Notes under the pieces: model-generated
The model's database searches: none
Seen by the model: only the letters and a program-made list of their open reading frames with translations
What the model was told of the DNA's origin: nothing
Shown: positions 1 through 8,392 of the stretch, in pieces
How the letters are laid out: every line of letters begins with the position of its first letter
Position numbering within the stretch: the stretch's first letter is position 1
Program-made: the position numbers and the translations under genes
NCBI RefSeq assembly: GCF_017792385.1
Contig: NZ_CP051230.1
Location: 3,100,001-3,164,000, forward strand
Direction of reading: 5' to 3'
Length of the DNA: 64,000 nt
Source of the DNA: Hyphomonas sp.
Lineage (GTDB): Bacteria > Pseudomonadota > Alphaproteobacteria > Caulobacterales > Hyphomonadaceae

Positions 1-27
1 ACGAATGCCGGCCAGTGCCTGGGTCAT
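1..27 (-). CDS. CaiB/BaiF-type CoA-transferase, N-terminal fragment (cut by window edge)
   Basis: Only nine codons are visible, reading MTQALAGIR from an ATG at 25-27. That peptide resembles the usual start of class III (CaiB/BaiF) CoA-transferases, whose N-termini commonly read xLAGIRVLDL. The ATG lies one base after the stop codon of the glutaryl-CoA dehydrogenase gene on the same strand, so the two are almost certainly cotranscribed. The known partnership is that a succinyl-CoA:glutarate CoA-transferase makes glutaryl-CoA for GcdH. The assignment rests on a very short peptide plus context. Confidence 0.45.
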
Positions 28-28
28 G

Positions 29-1207
29 TCAGTTGAATGCTGCAAGCCCGGTCTGGGCGCGTCCCAGGATCAGGGCATGGATATCGTGCGTGCCCTCATA
101 TGTGTTCACCGCTTCCAGATTGCACATATGGCGCATGACGTGGAACTCGTCCGAGACACCATTGCCGCCATGAATGTCCCGGGCGGCCCGCGCGATGTCG
201 AGTGCCTTGCCCGTGCTGTTGCGCTTGATCAGGGAGATCATTTCCGGGCTCGCGCGATGGGCGTCCAGAAGTCGGCCCACTTTGAGGCAGGCCTGCAAGC
301 CGATGGCGATCTCGGTCTGCATGTCGGCCAGCTTGCGCTGGATCAACTGGTTGGCGGCCAGCGGCCGGCCGAACTGCGACCGTTCGACTGCGTAGTCCCG
401 TGCCGCCGTCCAGCAGGTGCGCGCTGCCCCCAAAGCGCCCCAGGCAATGCCGAACCTTGCCTTGTTCAGGCACCCGAACGGCCCGGACAGCCCGTGCGCA
501 TTGGGCAAGAGATGGTTCTCCGGCACGACCACATCATCCATGACGATTTCACCGGTGATCGAGGCGCGAAGCGCCAGCTTGCCCTTTATCTCGGGTGTGG
601 TGAGTCCTGTCATGCCGCGCTCGAGCACGAATCCCCGGATCACGCCGTCCAGCTTCGCCCACACAACCATGACGTCAGCAATCGGACTGTTGGTGATCCA
701 CATCTTCGCGCCATTCAGGCGGTAGCCACCATCGACCTTTTCGGCGCGCGTCGCCATATTGCCCGGATCGGACCCGTGATCAGGCTCGGTGAGCCCGAAA
801 CATCCGACAAGATCGCCTGATACGAGTCCGGGCAGCCAGCGTTCGCGCTGCTGGTCGGTGCCATAGGAATGGATAGGATGAATGACGAGAGAGGATTGCA
901 CGCTCAGGGCGGAGCGGTATCCGGAATCCACCGCTTCCACTTCATGGGAGACCAGTCCGTAGGCCACATGGCTGACACCGGCGCCGCCATACTCTTCCGG
1001 CAGGGTCGGCCCCAGCAAACCGAGTGCGCCCATGTCTTTCATGATCTGCCTGTCGAAATGTGCAGACCGGTTGGCTTCAACGATGCCGGGCAGGAGCCGG
1101 TCTCTGGCGAAGTCGCGAGCCGTGGCTTGAACGGCGCGCTCATCATCGGTCAGGTCGGAGTCGAGCAGAAGGGCATCGGCCCAGTCAAAGGCTGAGTGTT
1201 GGGTCAT
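29..1207 (-). CDS. gcdH: Glutaryl-CoA dehydrogenase (acyl-CoA dehydrogenase family)
   Basis: FAD-dependent enzyme that oxidises and decarboxylates glutaryl-CoA to crotonyl-CoA in lysine/tryptophan/glutarate breakdown; cytosolic. The 392 residues match the family's usual length and run through the acyl-CoA dehydrogenase N-terminal helical, middle beta and C-terminal helical domains. GLTEPDHGSDPG and MWITNSPIADV are typical middle-domain signatures. The C-terminal NTYEGTHDIHALILGRA carries the catalytic base, Glu371, at the position used by GcdH-type enzymes. The next gene downstream starts one base after the stop and looks like a CoA-transferase, which fits a glutarate-processing pair. Upstream, the P1 peptidase gene ends 36 bases before this start, so read-through is possible. 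An acyl-CoA dehydrogenase of other specificity cannot be excluded, but similarity and neighbour favour GcdH. Confidence 0.88.
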   Translation of the reverse strand: MTQHSAFDWADALLLDSDLTDDERAVQATARDFARDRLLPGIVEANRSAHFDRQIMKDMGALGLLGPTLPEEYGGAGVSHVAYGLVSHEVEAVDSGYRSALSVQSSLVIHPIHSYGTDQQRERWLPGLVSGDLVGCFGLTEPDHGSDPGNMATRAEKVDGGYRLNGAKMWITNSPIADVMVVWAKLDGVIRGFVLERGMTGLTTPEIKGKLALRASITGEIVMDDVVVPENHLLPNAHGLSGPFGCLNKARFGIAWGALGAARTCWTAARDYAVERSQFGRPLAANQLIQRKLADMQTEIAIGLQACLKVGRLLDAHRASPEMISLIKRNSTGKALDIARAARDIHGGNGVSDEFHVMRHMCNLEAVNTYEGTHDIHALILGRAQTGLAAFN

Positions 1208-1243
1208 CCTGAAGTTCCTGAAATGTGGTCTGTAGGGTGCGGA

Positions 1244-2683
1244 TCAGTCGGTTTCGACGCGATATCCGGTTTGCTGCCACCGGCCCGGATTGACGACGAC
1301 TGTGTCATCCTTGAACTGAAGGCTGAACGGATAGCGGCCACGCTCGACGGTAAATGTATCTGGCGTGGCGGCCAGCAAGGCACGGGGGGAGCCCTTGCTG
1401 ACCTGGAAGACATCGCGTTCTCCGGTGGCGGAAGCCACCAGCGCGCCGTCTTCCACGCGCACCGTCAACTCTGCCAGATGGCTGAAGCGATATGTGCCGG
1501 CATAGGAATTGAGGGTTGATTGCGGGATGTTCAGGTCCGGGTCCGGCTCAGGTTGCGTAACCTGTTCGGCGGGCATTGCCGCGAGAATGGCGTCCCACAT
1601 CAGTTCGGAAGCCGTAACACCGATCTCCATGCTGGGCAGGGTCTGACCCGGCCCGGTTTCGACTTCATTGGTAGAGACCGCGTAAAGGACGTCGCCGTCG
1701 AATTCGCTTGCGAATGGCTGAATTCCACGCGCCATGGAGGTGTGGACCTGTACGGCCAGTCTTTGCAATTCAGCCGGGCTCATGGACCGGTTTGTGACCA
1801 CCACACTGATGGTCGTATTCTTGCGTTCGGCGTCATGTCCGGAATCATCACCATTCCAGCCAGGTTGCAGGCTGGCGGGCGCGGCTCTCATCAGATCGGA
1901 GGCCTTCAGGTCGTCGGGCCAGTTGCTGCCCTTGTGACAGGCCACGACGTTGCCGTCACGGTCAGTGACTGCACCGAGCGCGTTGACGACGGTAAAGACG
2001 GCAATCTTGACCTCACCGATCTGACGAAAAGCGCTGCCTTGTCCGGAGCGAGCGTGACAGCCGAAGATGCCGCCATTCATGGCGGACCGGCCGGCTCCAT
2101 AAGCGCCATTCGGGAAAATCCCCGGCCGCGCTGCGCGCAGGGCGAGTTGAGCGAGGCGCTTGTCTGGATAGATCTCGTTGAGACGACGTCCGCCGAAATC
2201 ATAAATGATCGATCCGACGACAAGACCGACATTGTCCCAGCGGCCGCCGCGATACCGGTCGTCCAGCAGGGCCGTATTGGCCGCCGTTACGGCTTCCAGA
2301 CCGTACCAGGATCCGCCCGACAGGACGATGGCATCCAGTTCCGGCTGATTGTAGCCAAGTTCCAGATACTTCGCGTTCACGGTGCCAGGACCACCCCCGC
2401 GGGAATCGACAGCGGCGTTTACCTTCTTTCCAAATTTCAGAACGGTCAGGCCCGTCGGACCATCCTCGTATTGGCCCGTGCCAATTTCCAGCATCGGCCA
2501 GTCGAATGACAAGGCGGTGTCGCTGTCGAATCCGTCATTGATCAGGGCGGGAAGCTCGGCTTGGCCATCAGGCTCCGCAACGGCGCCCTGTGGCAGGGCT
2601 GCGCAAGCTGTCAGCAGCGCAGTGGCAAGGACTGCTCCCAGCATCGAATTTCTTGCGGAGTTGCGCGTTTTGCGAGCCATCAT
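1244..2683 (-). CDS. P1 family (S58/DmpA-like) peptidase lipoprotein with C-terminal DUF3471-like domain
   Basis: 479 residues. The N-terminus is a lipoprotein signal (ATALLTACAA, lipid-accepting Cys27), so the protein should be membrane-anchored outside the cytoplasm. Residues about 55-390 follow the P1/DmpA fold of self-processing N-terminal-nucleophile aminopeptidases: GLTVLKFGKKVNAAVDSRGGGPGT, LSGGSWYGLEA, and a VVNALGAVTDRDGN strand where related enzymes self-cleave. The residue after that Asn is Ala, so I could not identify the nucleophile with confidence. The last 80 residues (LNSYAGTYRFSHLAELTVRVEDGAL onward) look like the small DUF3471-type beta domain that trails many serine hydrolases, an unusual addition for this family. 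Substrate unknown; D-aminopeptidase, beta-aminopeptidase and amide hydrolase activities are all known in the family. Confidence 0.7.
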   Translation of the reverse strand: MMARKTRNSARNSMLGAVLATALLTACAALPQGAVAEPDGQAELPALINDGFDSDTALSFDWPMLEIGTGQYEDGPTGLTVLKFGKKVNAAVDSRGGGPGTVNAKYLELGYNQPELDAIVLSGGSWYGLEAVTAANTALLDDRYRGGRWDNVGLVVGSIIYDFGGRRLNEIYPDKRLAQLALRAARPGIFPNGAYGAGRSAMNGGIFGCHARSGQGSAFRQIGEVKIAVFTVVNALGAVTDRDGNVVACHKGSNWPDDLKASDLMRAAPASLQPGWNGDDSGHDAERKNTTISVVVTNRSMSPAELQRLAVQVHTSMARGIQPFASEFDGDVLYAVSTNEVETGPGQTLPSMEIGVTASELMWDAILAAMPAEQVTQPEPDPDLNIPQSTLNSYAGTYRFSHLAELTVRVEDGALVASATGERDVFQVSKGSPRALLAATPDTFTVERGRYPFSLQFKDDTVVVNPGRWQQTGYRVETD

Positions 2684-2782
2684 GTGTCCGATCCCTGCTG
2701 TTTTGTTTCACTCTAGTTGTTCTGAGGGCGCGAGAGACAGATGCGATTTGGAGCACATGTGGTGCATTTTTCGCACCATTGT

Positions 2783-3637
2783 TTAGTCGACATCATGCGC
2801 GACCCGGAAGCCGACAGTGAAGTAACCTTGCGACTGTGGTCCTGGCAAACGGTAGCGCGGTGACAGATAGTCTCCGGCGTCCCCATAGGACCCGCCCCGG
2901 ATGGCGCGCTTGTCCGGCGTATCGCATTCGGTTCTCGCTGAACCATCTACCGGGGCGCCATCATATGTGTCCTGATGGCAGTCGGCCTGCCACTCCCATA
3001 CATTGCCCCGCATGTCGTGGACACCGAACCGGTCTGGCGGAAAGCTGCCGACCGGGGCCGTCTCGATCCATTGGTCCCGGCCTTCGGTTCGTCCACCACA
3101 GCATTCGACCAGCCCGATATTGGCCTCTTCATGATCCACGATTCCATTGTCGCCTTCGACCCCGCCAGTGGACGCGACATATTCCCATTCGGCTTCGCTC
3201 GGCAATCTGAATGCCTTGCCGGTCTGCCGGGTGAGCCACGCCGTATAGGCCTGAGTATCTTCCCAGCTGACGCAGACGACAGGATGGTTTTCCTCTTGTG
3301 CGAAACCAGGGTGCTCCCAATTCCGGCTTGGATCGATGTGCCAAGACTTTTCGTCCGTATAGATATTGCAAATACCCTCGGACACATGGTCTGTGTTTTC
3401 CACAAATCTCCGGAATTCTCCGACAGTGACTTCTGTGATTGACAGGGCGAATGGCCGATCAATGATGACTTCATGACGAGGGCCGTCAATCTCGCCATAC
3501 CCATAGTCAACCGTCTCGCCCATGAAGAAACTTGCAGCGGGAATGGTTGCCATCTCCGGGCCTGACGTGACCTCGTCGGTCGTCATCGAACACGCAGCAG
3601 CGACCAGGCACGCCGTGAAAAGATAAAGAAGTTTCAT
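2783..3637 (-). CDS. FGE/SUMF1-domain lipoprotein lacking the formylglycine-enzyme cysteines
   Basis: Start chosen at the ATG ending at 3637: it sits two bases after the stop of the upstream amidohydrolase, has AGGAGAC ahead of it, and opens a clean lipoprotein signal (LVAAACS, Cys16). The 284-residue product is a formylglycine-generating-enzyme-type domain: SWEDTQAYTAWLTRQTGKAF, RLPSEAEWEYVA, GNVWEW, IRGGSY and VGFRVA are family hallmarks. In true FGE the catalytic cysteine pair follows the RGGSW motif; here that stretch reads GDAGDYLSPRYRLPG with no cysteine. It is therefore probably not a sulfatase activator, but a relative that binds or modifies something else at the cell surface. It is translationally coupled to the amidohydrolase, so the two probably act together or on one substrate. 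I infer no specific reaction. Confidence 0.75.
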   Translation of the reverse strand: MKLLYLFTACLVAAACSMTTDEVTSGPEMATIPAASFFMGETVDYGYGEIDGPRHEVIIDRPFALSITEVTVGEFRRFVENTDHVSEGICNIYTDEKSWHIDPSRNWEHPGFAQEENHPVVCVSWEDTQAYTAWLTRQTGKAFRLPSEAEWEYVASTGGVEGDNGIVDHEEANIGLVECCGGRTEGRDQWIETAPVGSFPPDRFGVHDMRGNVWEWQADCHQDTYDGAPVDGSARTECDTPDKRAIRGGSYGDAGDYLSPRYRLPGPQSQGYFTVGFRVAHDVD

Positions 3638-3639
3638 GT

Positions 3640-6600
3640 CTAGTCTCCTGACCACGTCCATTTCCAGTCGATCCCATTGGTCGGTTGTGTCTCCCAATAG
3701 AACTCCTTTCTGGGGCGGTCGTAATTGCCGATTTCGTCCATGGTGTGCGCGTCATACAGGCGTCCATTCACCATCGTGTAGCGCACGCTGTTTGCATTGC
3801 GGATGTCGATGGTTGGATCCTTGTCCAGAATGATGATGTCGGCGAGTTTCCCGGGCTCGATGGAGCCGAGTTGATGGTCGAGCCCGTACGTCTTCGCACC
3901 ATTGAGTGTGGCCGCGCGCAGAATATCCATCGGGGCCATGCCGCTTTCGGCGAACAACAGCATTTCCCAATGCATGGCGACCCCAGAGGCTTGCCCGTGG
4001 GAGCCGACATTCACGGTCGCGCCCGCCTCGGCCAGCTTTGTCAGAGATCTTCCTACGGATCGAAAGCCGATATCGTAGATCTCGTCCGAGACGTGGATCG
4101 AATGCATGCAGCGAACATGCAGCGGTGCGCCTCCCGGACCTGCGATCGGGTTGTAGGCATTGTTTACGTCTGGAATGAAGGTCTGCACCTTCTTTTCTTT
4201 CCAGGGGTCTTCGTTCTCGTAGATGAAATTCTCACCGAAAAGTTCGCCGAACGTCACGATCAGGGTCGGGGTCATTGACACGTCAGAGGCGGCAATCAGC
4301 TTCTGCAAGTCCTCGTAATATGTCGCAACGGGAAGGTTGTGTTCGAGATTGGTGTGTCCGTCCAGGATCATGCCGATATTGGTATAGAACTGGCCCGCGC
4401 CTTCTCCATCAACCATGAAGCCCTGTTCCCGCGCGGCCTGCAGCAGGCGCTGTCGCTGCGCGCGCGTCGACAGCTTGTAGCTCTTCAGGATCGAAGGGCC
4501 GAGCGCCTCGCGCCGTTCGAGAAGGTTGCGGGCTTCTTCCAGTGAGGCCAGTGGATGATAGACGCCATCCGTTCGTGCCTCGAGGCCGTGCACGACCTGC
4601 CCAGACTTCAGCCAGCGTGGGCCAACCAGTTCGCCGGTGAGAGTCATTTCTCCGCTCTCATAGGACATCAAGTCATTGGAGTACGGGTCGAAATTCGTCG
4701 TGACGCCATAGGCCAGGGCCGCCAGACGCGTCGGATGTTGTTGAGGCATTGTCCCGGCGCGGAAACAGCATTCGATGTGGCCATGTGCGTCGAACAGGCC
4801 GGGCATCAGTACCTTGCCCTTGATGTCGATCCGCTTCGCGTCTCGAGGGATCTTGACCTTTCGGCGGGGCCCAACCGCGGTGATCCGGTTGCCCTCGACA
4901 ATCACGGTGCCATTCTTGATGACATCCCCTTCGATGGGCACAATCTTGCCGCCTACAAAGGCGATAATGCCTTCAGGCTTGTCCGTGCTCATACTCATGT
5001 GGATCGGGGTCGAGACGATCACGGCATCGGGCGATCCGGGGGAGACGGACATCAGATTGGCGCCCAAGGTCCAGTAGAGTGTGGACGAATCCGGTGTCCA
5101 GCTCATCTCATAGCCACCGACGTCACTGAGCCGGCGGACGGAGGGATTGTCTTCCATCGAGAGGATGAGCGGCTCACCTGTCAGGTCGACCGGCATGACA
5201 TAAGGCAGATTGTGATACTTGAAGCCCAGCCAATTCTGGTCGGGACTGAGACTGAGATTGCGAATATCCGCCGTCTCCGCGATCACGTGCTCGACCGGGT
5301 CTGACCCGTCGCGGGCAAGGCTCATCAGAACGGAAGCGCGACGCTGATAGAATGCTGGTTCGGCGAACAGGAAAACCCTGCTGTCATCCGGTGAAAACCC
5401 GACAAGTCCGGAAGCCGGAGAAACGAATTGCGGAGAGTTCCCGGCAACGTCGATCACATACACGCCTGTTTCCGGACCGGCTGCATTGAAGGATGGATCG
5501 GGATCCATGAGGCGATAGGCAACAAGATCTCCCGCATTCGAGAAACGGGGCTCCCGGATGACGGCCCGGCTCTCGACCAGGGTGCGTTCTTCCCCCGTGG
5601 TCGCATCCCGCAGGATCAGGCGGCTGCCGGTTTGATCCGTCCAGCTGACATAGGCAATCGTGTTCCCGTCCGGAGACCAGGCGGGTTCGGATTCGGCTGC
5701 ATCGGACTGTGTCAGCCGGACCGGGGTATCCGCTTCGTCTGGGGTGATCTTCCATAGCTTGCCAATCGCGCGGAACAACAGGGTTTGACCGTCGGGGTGG
5801 GGCGCAAACTGTCTCAGGGTGCGAAGCGTCACTTCGTCCGGCGCGAGGTCCTGACGGAACCGTATCGCGGGCTGCAGCTCATGTCTGGCTGTCAGGGTGA
5901 AGGGGATCACTTCCGAATAGGCTGTCTGCGTGTCGACGCGAACGATCTTGCCCTTCGCCCAGATGGCAATGGTGCGATTGTCCGGAAACCAGTCGAATGA
6001 CGGATAGTAATGTTCCTGTGGCAGGTAGTCGCCATGCAGGTCGCGCCCGAGATCGTCGAAAATCGGCTGCTCGTACCCCGTTTCGAGATTCTTCACGAAG
6101 AGAACGGTTTTGGCGCCCAATCGGCGGATGAAGGCAACCGACTTGCCGTCCGGCGACACCTGGGGTGTGGACGCGCCGCCAAAACCGGAAATGGCGCGCC
6201 GCTTCTTTCCGGTTTCAAGGTCCAGTCGATTGATGGCGAAGTTCTTCAGGCCGGTATTCATGTACACATAGTGATCGCCCCCGATACGTTCGGTGTAATA
6301 GAGGTGACGGCCATCCGGGGCGAAGCGAGGTTCCTGAACATCCTTGCCGCTGGCTGGGGGAGGTACGATGATTTCGTCTGAAGACCCATCAAGGCTGTAG
6401 AGGTGTATCTCGGAGTTTCGGACACGGAAGATATCGGAATAGGTTTTCACGGCGGCAATTGCGTTTCCATCGGCAGACCAGGCCGGTCCGGCAATCATTG
6501 CATGTGTCTCATGCGTGATCTGTTGTGTGCCGCTGCCATCGAGACTGGATATCCAGATGTTGTCCGCACCGCTCTCGTCGCTGAGATAGACCATGCTTTG

Positions 6601-6879
6601 ACCATCGGGGCTGAATTGCGGGCTGCGCTGTGCAGCGGCTCCGTCATGCACGGCAACGGCCGTGCCGCCGGACGCCGGCATCACGTAGATGTCGTTCAGC
6701 AAGTCAAACAGGATGTGCTCCCCGTCCGGGCTGACATCGAGACTCATCCATGTGCCTTCAGACAGGTCCAGCGACACCGTACGTGAGGGCGACGGAGGGG
6801 CAGATGCCGGGCTGTCGGCCGATCCGGAAGGCGCCAGAGCACAGGCGAGGGCGGCAAAAATCAGTGAGCGGATGTACAT
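3640..6879 (-). CDS. Exported beta-propeller (TolB-like) plus amidohydrolase fusion protein
   Basis: The start ending at 6879 gives a signal peptide (MYIRSLIFAALACALAPSGSADS) preceded by GGAGAG; the open frame extends further upstream but reads as non-coding. The product is 1079 residues. Residues about 35-640 are repeated WD40/TolB-like blades (SPDGEHILFDL, SPDGQSMVYLSDE, SADGNAIAAV, SPDGKSVAFI, SPDGNTIAYVSW). Residues about 655-1060 are an imidazolonepropionase-like metal-dependent amidohydrolase: GLFDAHGHIE gives the first metal His pair, DGHTNLEHN a later His, and NVGSHGQASG with GSIEPGKLADIIILDKDP closes the barrel. This domain pair is a known family in marine alphaproteobacteria; substrate unknown, cyclic dipeptides or amides being possible. 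It is the first gene of a two-gene unit with the FGE-like lipoprotein and is divergent from the NTF2-like gene at 7040. Confidence 0.82.
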   Translation of the reverse strand: MYIRSLIFAALACALAPSGSADSPASAPPSPSRTVSLDLSEGTWMSLDVSPDGEHILFDLLNDIYVMPASGGTAVAVHDGAAAQRSPQFSPDGQSMVYLSDESGADNIWISSLDGSGTQQITHETHAMIAGPAWSADGNAIAAVKTYSDIFRVRNSEIHLYSLDGSSDEIIVPPPASGKDVQEPRFAPDGRHLYYTERIGGDHYVYMNTGLKNFAINRLDLETGKKRRAISGFGGASTPQVSPDGKSVAFIRRLGAKTVLFVKNLETGYEQPIFDDLGRDLHGDYLPQEHYYPSFDWFPDNRTIAIWAKGKIVRVDTQTAYSEVIPFTLTARHELQPAIRFRQDLAPDEVTLRTLRQFAPHPDGQTLLFRAIGKLWKITPDEADTPVRLTQSDAAESEPAWSPDGNTIAYVSWTDQTGSRLILRDATTGEERTLVESRAVIREPRFSNAGDLVAYRLMDPDPSFNAAGPETGVYVIDVAGNSPQFVSPASGLVGFSPDDSRVFLFAEPAFYQRRASVLMSLARDGSDPVEHVIAETADIRNLSLSPDQNWLGFKYHNLPYVMPVDLTGEPLILSMEDNPSVRRLSDVGGYEMSWTPDSSTLYWTLGANLMSVSPGSPDAVIVSTPIHMSMSTDKPEGIIAFVGGKIVPIEGDVIKNGTVIVEGNRITAVGPRRKVKIPRDAKRIDIKGKVLMPGLFDAHGHIECCFRAGTMPQQHPTRLAALAYGVTTNFDPYSNDLMSYESGEMTLTGELVGPRWLKSGQVVHGLEARTDGVYHPLASLEEARNLLERREALGPSILKSYKLSTRAQRQRLLQAAREQGFMVDGEGAGQFYTNIGMILDGHTNLEHNLPVATYYEDLQKLIAASDVSMTPTLIVTFGELFGENFIYENEDPWKEKKVQTFIPDVNNAYNPIAGPGGAPLHVRCMHSIHVSDEIYDIGFRSVGRSLTKLAEAGATVNVGSHGQASGVAMHWEMLLFAESGMAPMDILRAATLNGAKTYGLDHQLGSIEPGKLADIIILDKDPTIDIRNANSVRYTMVNGRLYDAHTMDEIGNYDRPRKEFYWETQPTNGIDWKWTWSGD

Positions 6880-7039
6880 ACGATATCTCTCCTCCAGTAG
6901 GCACGATATCACCCCGTCTCCTCGCAGGGTGATGCAAACTGTCGACAGACTGGTGCTGATGGCGCACCGATGTCGCCGCAAAACGCAGTGCCGGTCCCGC
7001 GATGCCGTCGCTACAGTCAGGCACAAAGAGGAGCGTTTC

Positions 7040-7501
7040 ATGAACAAGATTGTCAACACAGGTCGGGCTGTCGCTATCGGCACCCTTGTCGCAATGAGTG
7101 CAGGCTGCGTCAGCGCGCCGGTATCCCCGGATCAGGTTGAAGCGGAACTGCTTGCGGCGGACCGCGCATATGAGGCCTACAATCTGGAAAATGGATACGA
7201 AGCGGCTTCGCGGAAATTCGTGGATTTCGACAAGGGATTCATGATCGAGGCAGGCGACGGATTCCTGGTGGGCGAGGACGCGATCATGGCCGAGCGGCAA
7301 CTGGATACGGTGCCGTCTCCGGTGCATTGGCAGCCCATCGGCGCGATGGGCGCGACCAGCGGGGATCTCGGGATCACATGGGGAAGCTTTTCCGTCGATG
7401 GCGATCCGGAAACGACCGGCAATTACGTGACTGTGTGGCGCAAGATCGACGGAGAGTGGAAGATCGTCACCGACACGGCGGTGGACGATCCAGAGGGCTA
7501 G
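7040..7501 (+). CDS. NTF2-like/DUF4440 lipoprotein
   Basis: 153 residues from the ATG at 7040, with AAAGAGGAG just upstream. A lipoprotein signal ends at AMSAGC (Cys23). The remainder (LLAADRAYEAYNLENGYEAASRKFVDFD, then the beta strands TSGDLGITWGSFSVDG, NYVTVWRKIDGEWKIVTDTAVDDPEG) is typical of the SnoaL/DUF4440 cone fold, which in bacteria often serves as a small ligand-binding or scaffold domain; no catalytic residues can be assigned. It is divergent from the beta-propeller amidohydrolase, so the two may share a regulatory region of about 160 bases. It overlaps the convergent GNAT gene by four bases at its stop. Confidence 0.7.
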   Translation: MNKIVNTGRAVAIGTLVAMSAGCVSAPVSPDQVEAELLAADRAYEAYNLENGYEAASRKFVDFDKGFMIEAGDGFLVGEDAIMAERQLDTVPSPVHWQPIGAMGATSGDLGITWGSFSVDGDPETTGNYVTVWRKIDGEWKIVTDTAVDDPEG

Positions 7502-8130
7502 TCGCTTTTCAAGCATGAGAACATGGCCTCGACGATGTCCTGACTGTCGTCGAGGCCGTACACGTTCGAATAGATGCTGCTGATCCAGGCCCGAAGGTCC
7601 GCCTTCCGGGGCGGCGTCTGTCGGCCGTTGGGATGGTACATCAGATCCAGCGGCGGTGGCGGCAGGTTCTGCAGCTGCGGCATGCAATAGTTCAGACTGG
7701 TGAGACGGTGACACCCCAAACGGGTGTACCAGGCCTGTCGGCGCTGCTGGGTTGCCCGTTCCCGGGGCGCGCCTGATACTGATTCCACTTCGATCAGCAG
7801 GGTGCGGTTCCGGCAGGTCGCAAGCGCATGCTCAAACAGGGCAAGGCCCAGTCCCATGTTCCGGCAATCTGGCCGGGTCGCCATATATTCGAGCAATCCG
7901 AACTGGTGGGTCCGGTCCACATAGACAATCGAGATTGCCACCACGGCGGTGTCCGAGATGGCCACACTGAGGGCGTAATCGTCCCGGGTGAGGAGCGCCT
8001 CGATATCGCCACGGCTCTTCCGCTCGGCAGCGGGCAGGGACGTCTCGTAGATATCGTAGGCCGCTCCAAAGCGCTCCGGATATTCAGACAGGTCAAGGAT
8101 CGGGCAGGACGGGGTCATTCTCGCGCGCAT
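7498..8130 (-). CDS. GNAT family N-acetyltransferase
   Basis: 210 residues. The acetyl-CoA-binding segment is YMATRPDCRNMGLGLALFEHALATC, a variant of the GNAT motif A (R/Q-x-x-G-x-G/A) in which the first glycine is replaced (CRNMGLGLAL). Upstream beta strands (VVAISIVYVDRTHQFGLLEY) and the downstream LLIEVESV and RQAWYTRLGCHRL match motifs D and B. The C-terminal 60 residues are proline-rich, then helical, and may hold the acceptor site. The acceptor is unknown. An internal start (Met5, base 8118) is possible; neither has a strong ribosome site. Its stop overlaps that of the NTF2-like gene by four bases. Confidence 0.65.
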   Translation of the reverse strand: MRARMTPSCPILDLSEYPERFGAAYDIYETSLPAAERKSRGDIEALLTRDDYALSVAISDTAVVAISIVYVDRTHQFGLLEYMATRPDCRNMGLGLALFEHALATCRNRTLLIEVESVSGAPRERATQQRRQAWYTRLGCHRLTSLNYCMPQLQNLPPPPLDLMYHPNGRQTPPRKADLRAWISSIYSNVYGLDDSQDIVEAMFSCLKSD

Positions 8131-8269
8131 TCGGTTCGGAAATCTGGTGCAATCCTGCCCGGTATCTGTTGGGCAGTATGCAGGATCGGCTGGAGTAACA
8201 TGCAGAGTGGCGAACGCAATCTCGCAAGCGGCAAGTGGAAAAAGTATTTCTCAGGGAGAAGGATTAACC

Positions 8270-8335
8270 ATGGGATGGTTTACGGAAATTGCAGGTTGCA
8301 TGACGCAGGTGCCAATCCTGCTGACAAATATGTGA
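8270..8335 (+). CDS. Possible 21-residue small ORF upstream of the efflux operon
   Basis: An ATG at 8270 is preceded by GGGAGAAGG at good spacing and opens MGWFTEIAGCMTQVPILLTNM, ending at TGA 8333-8335. It ends 57 bases before the outer-membrane efflux gene. It could be a leader peptide, a small membrane-associated peptide, or chance. Only the good ribosome site and the position support it. Confidence 0.2.
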   Translation: MGWFTEIAGCMTQVPILLTNM

Positions 8336-8392
8336 TCTGCAATGCCGTGTTCTGGATTGGTTTTCCGTTCCGGCTGACGTAAGTGCCCCTTC

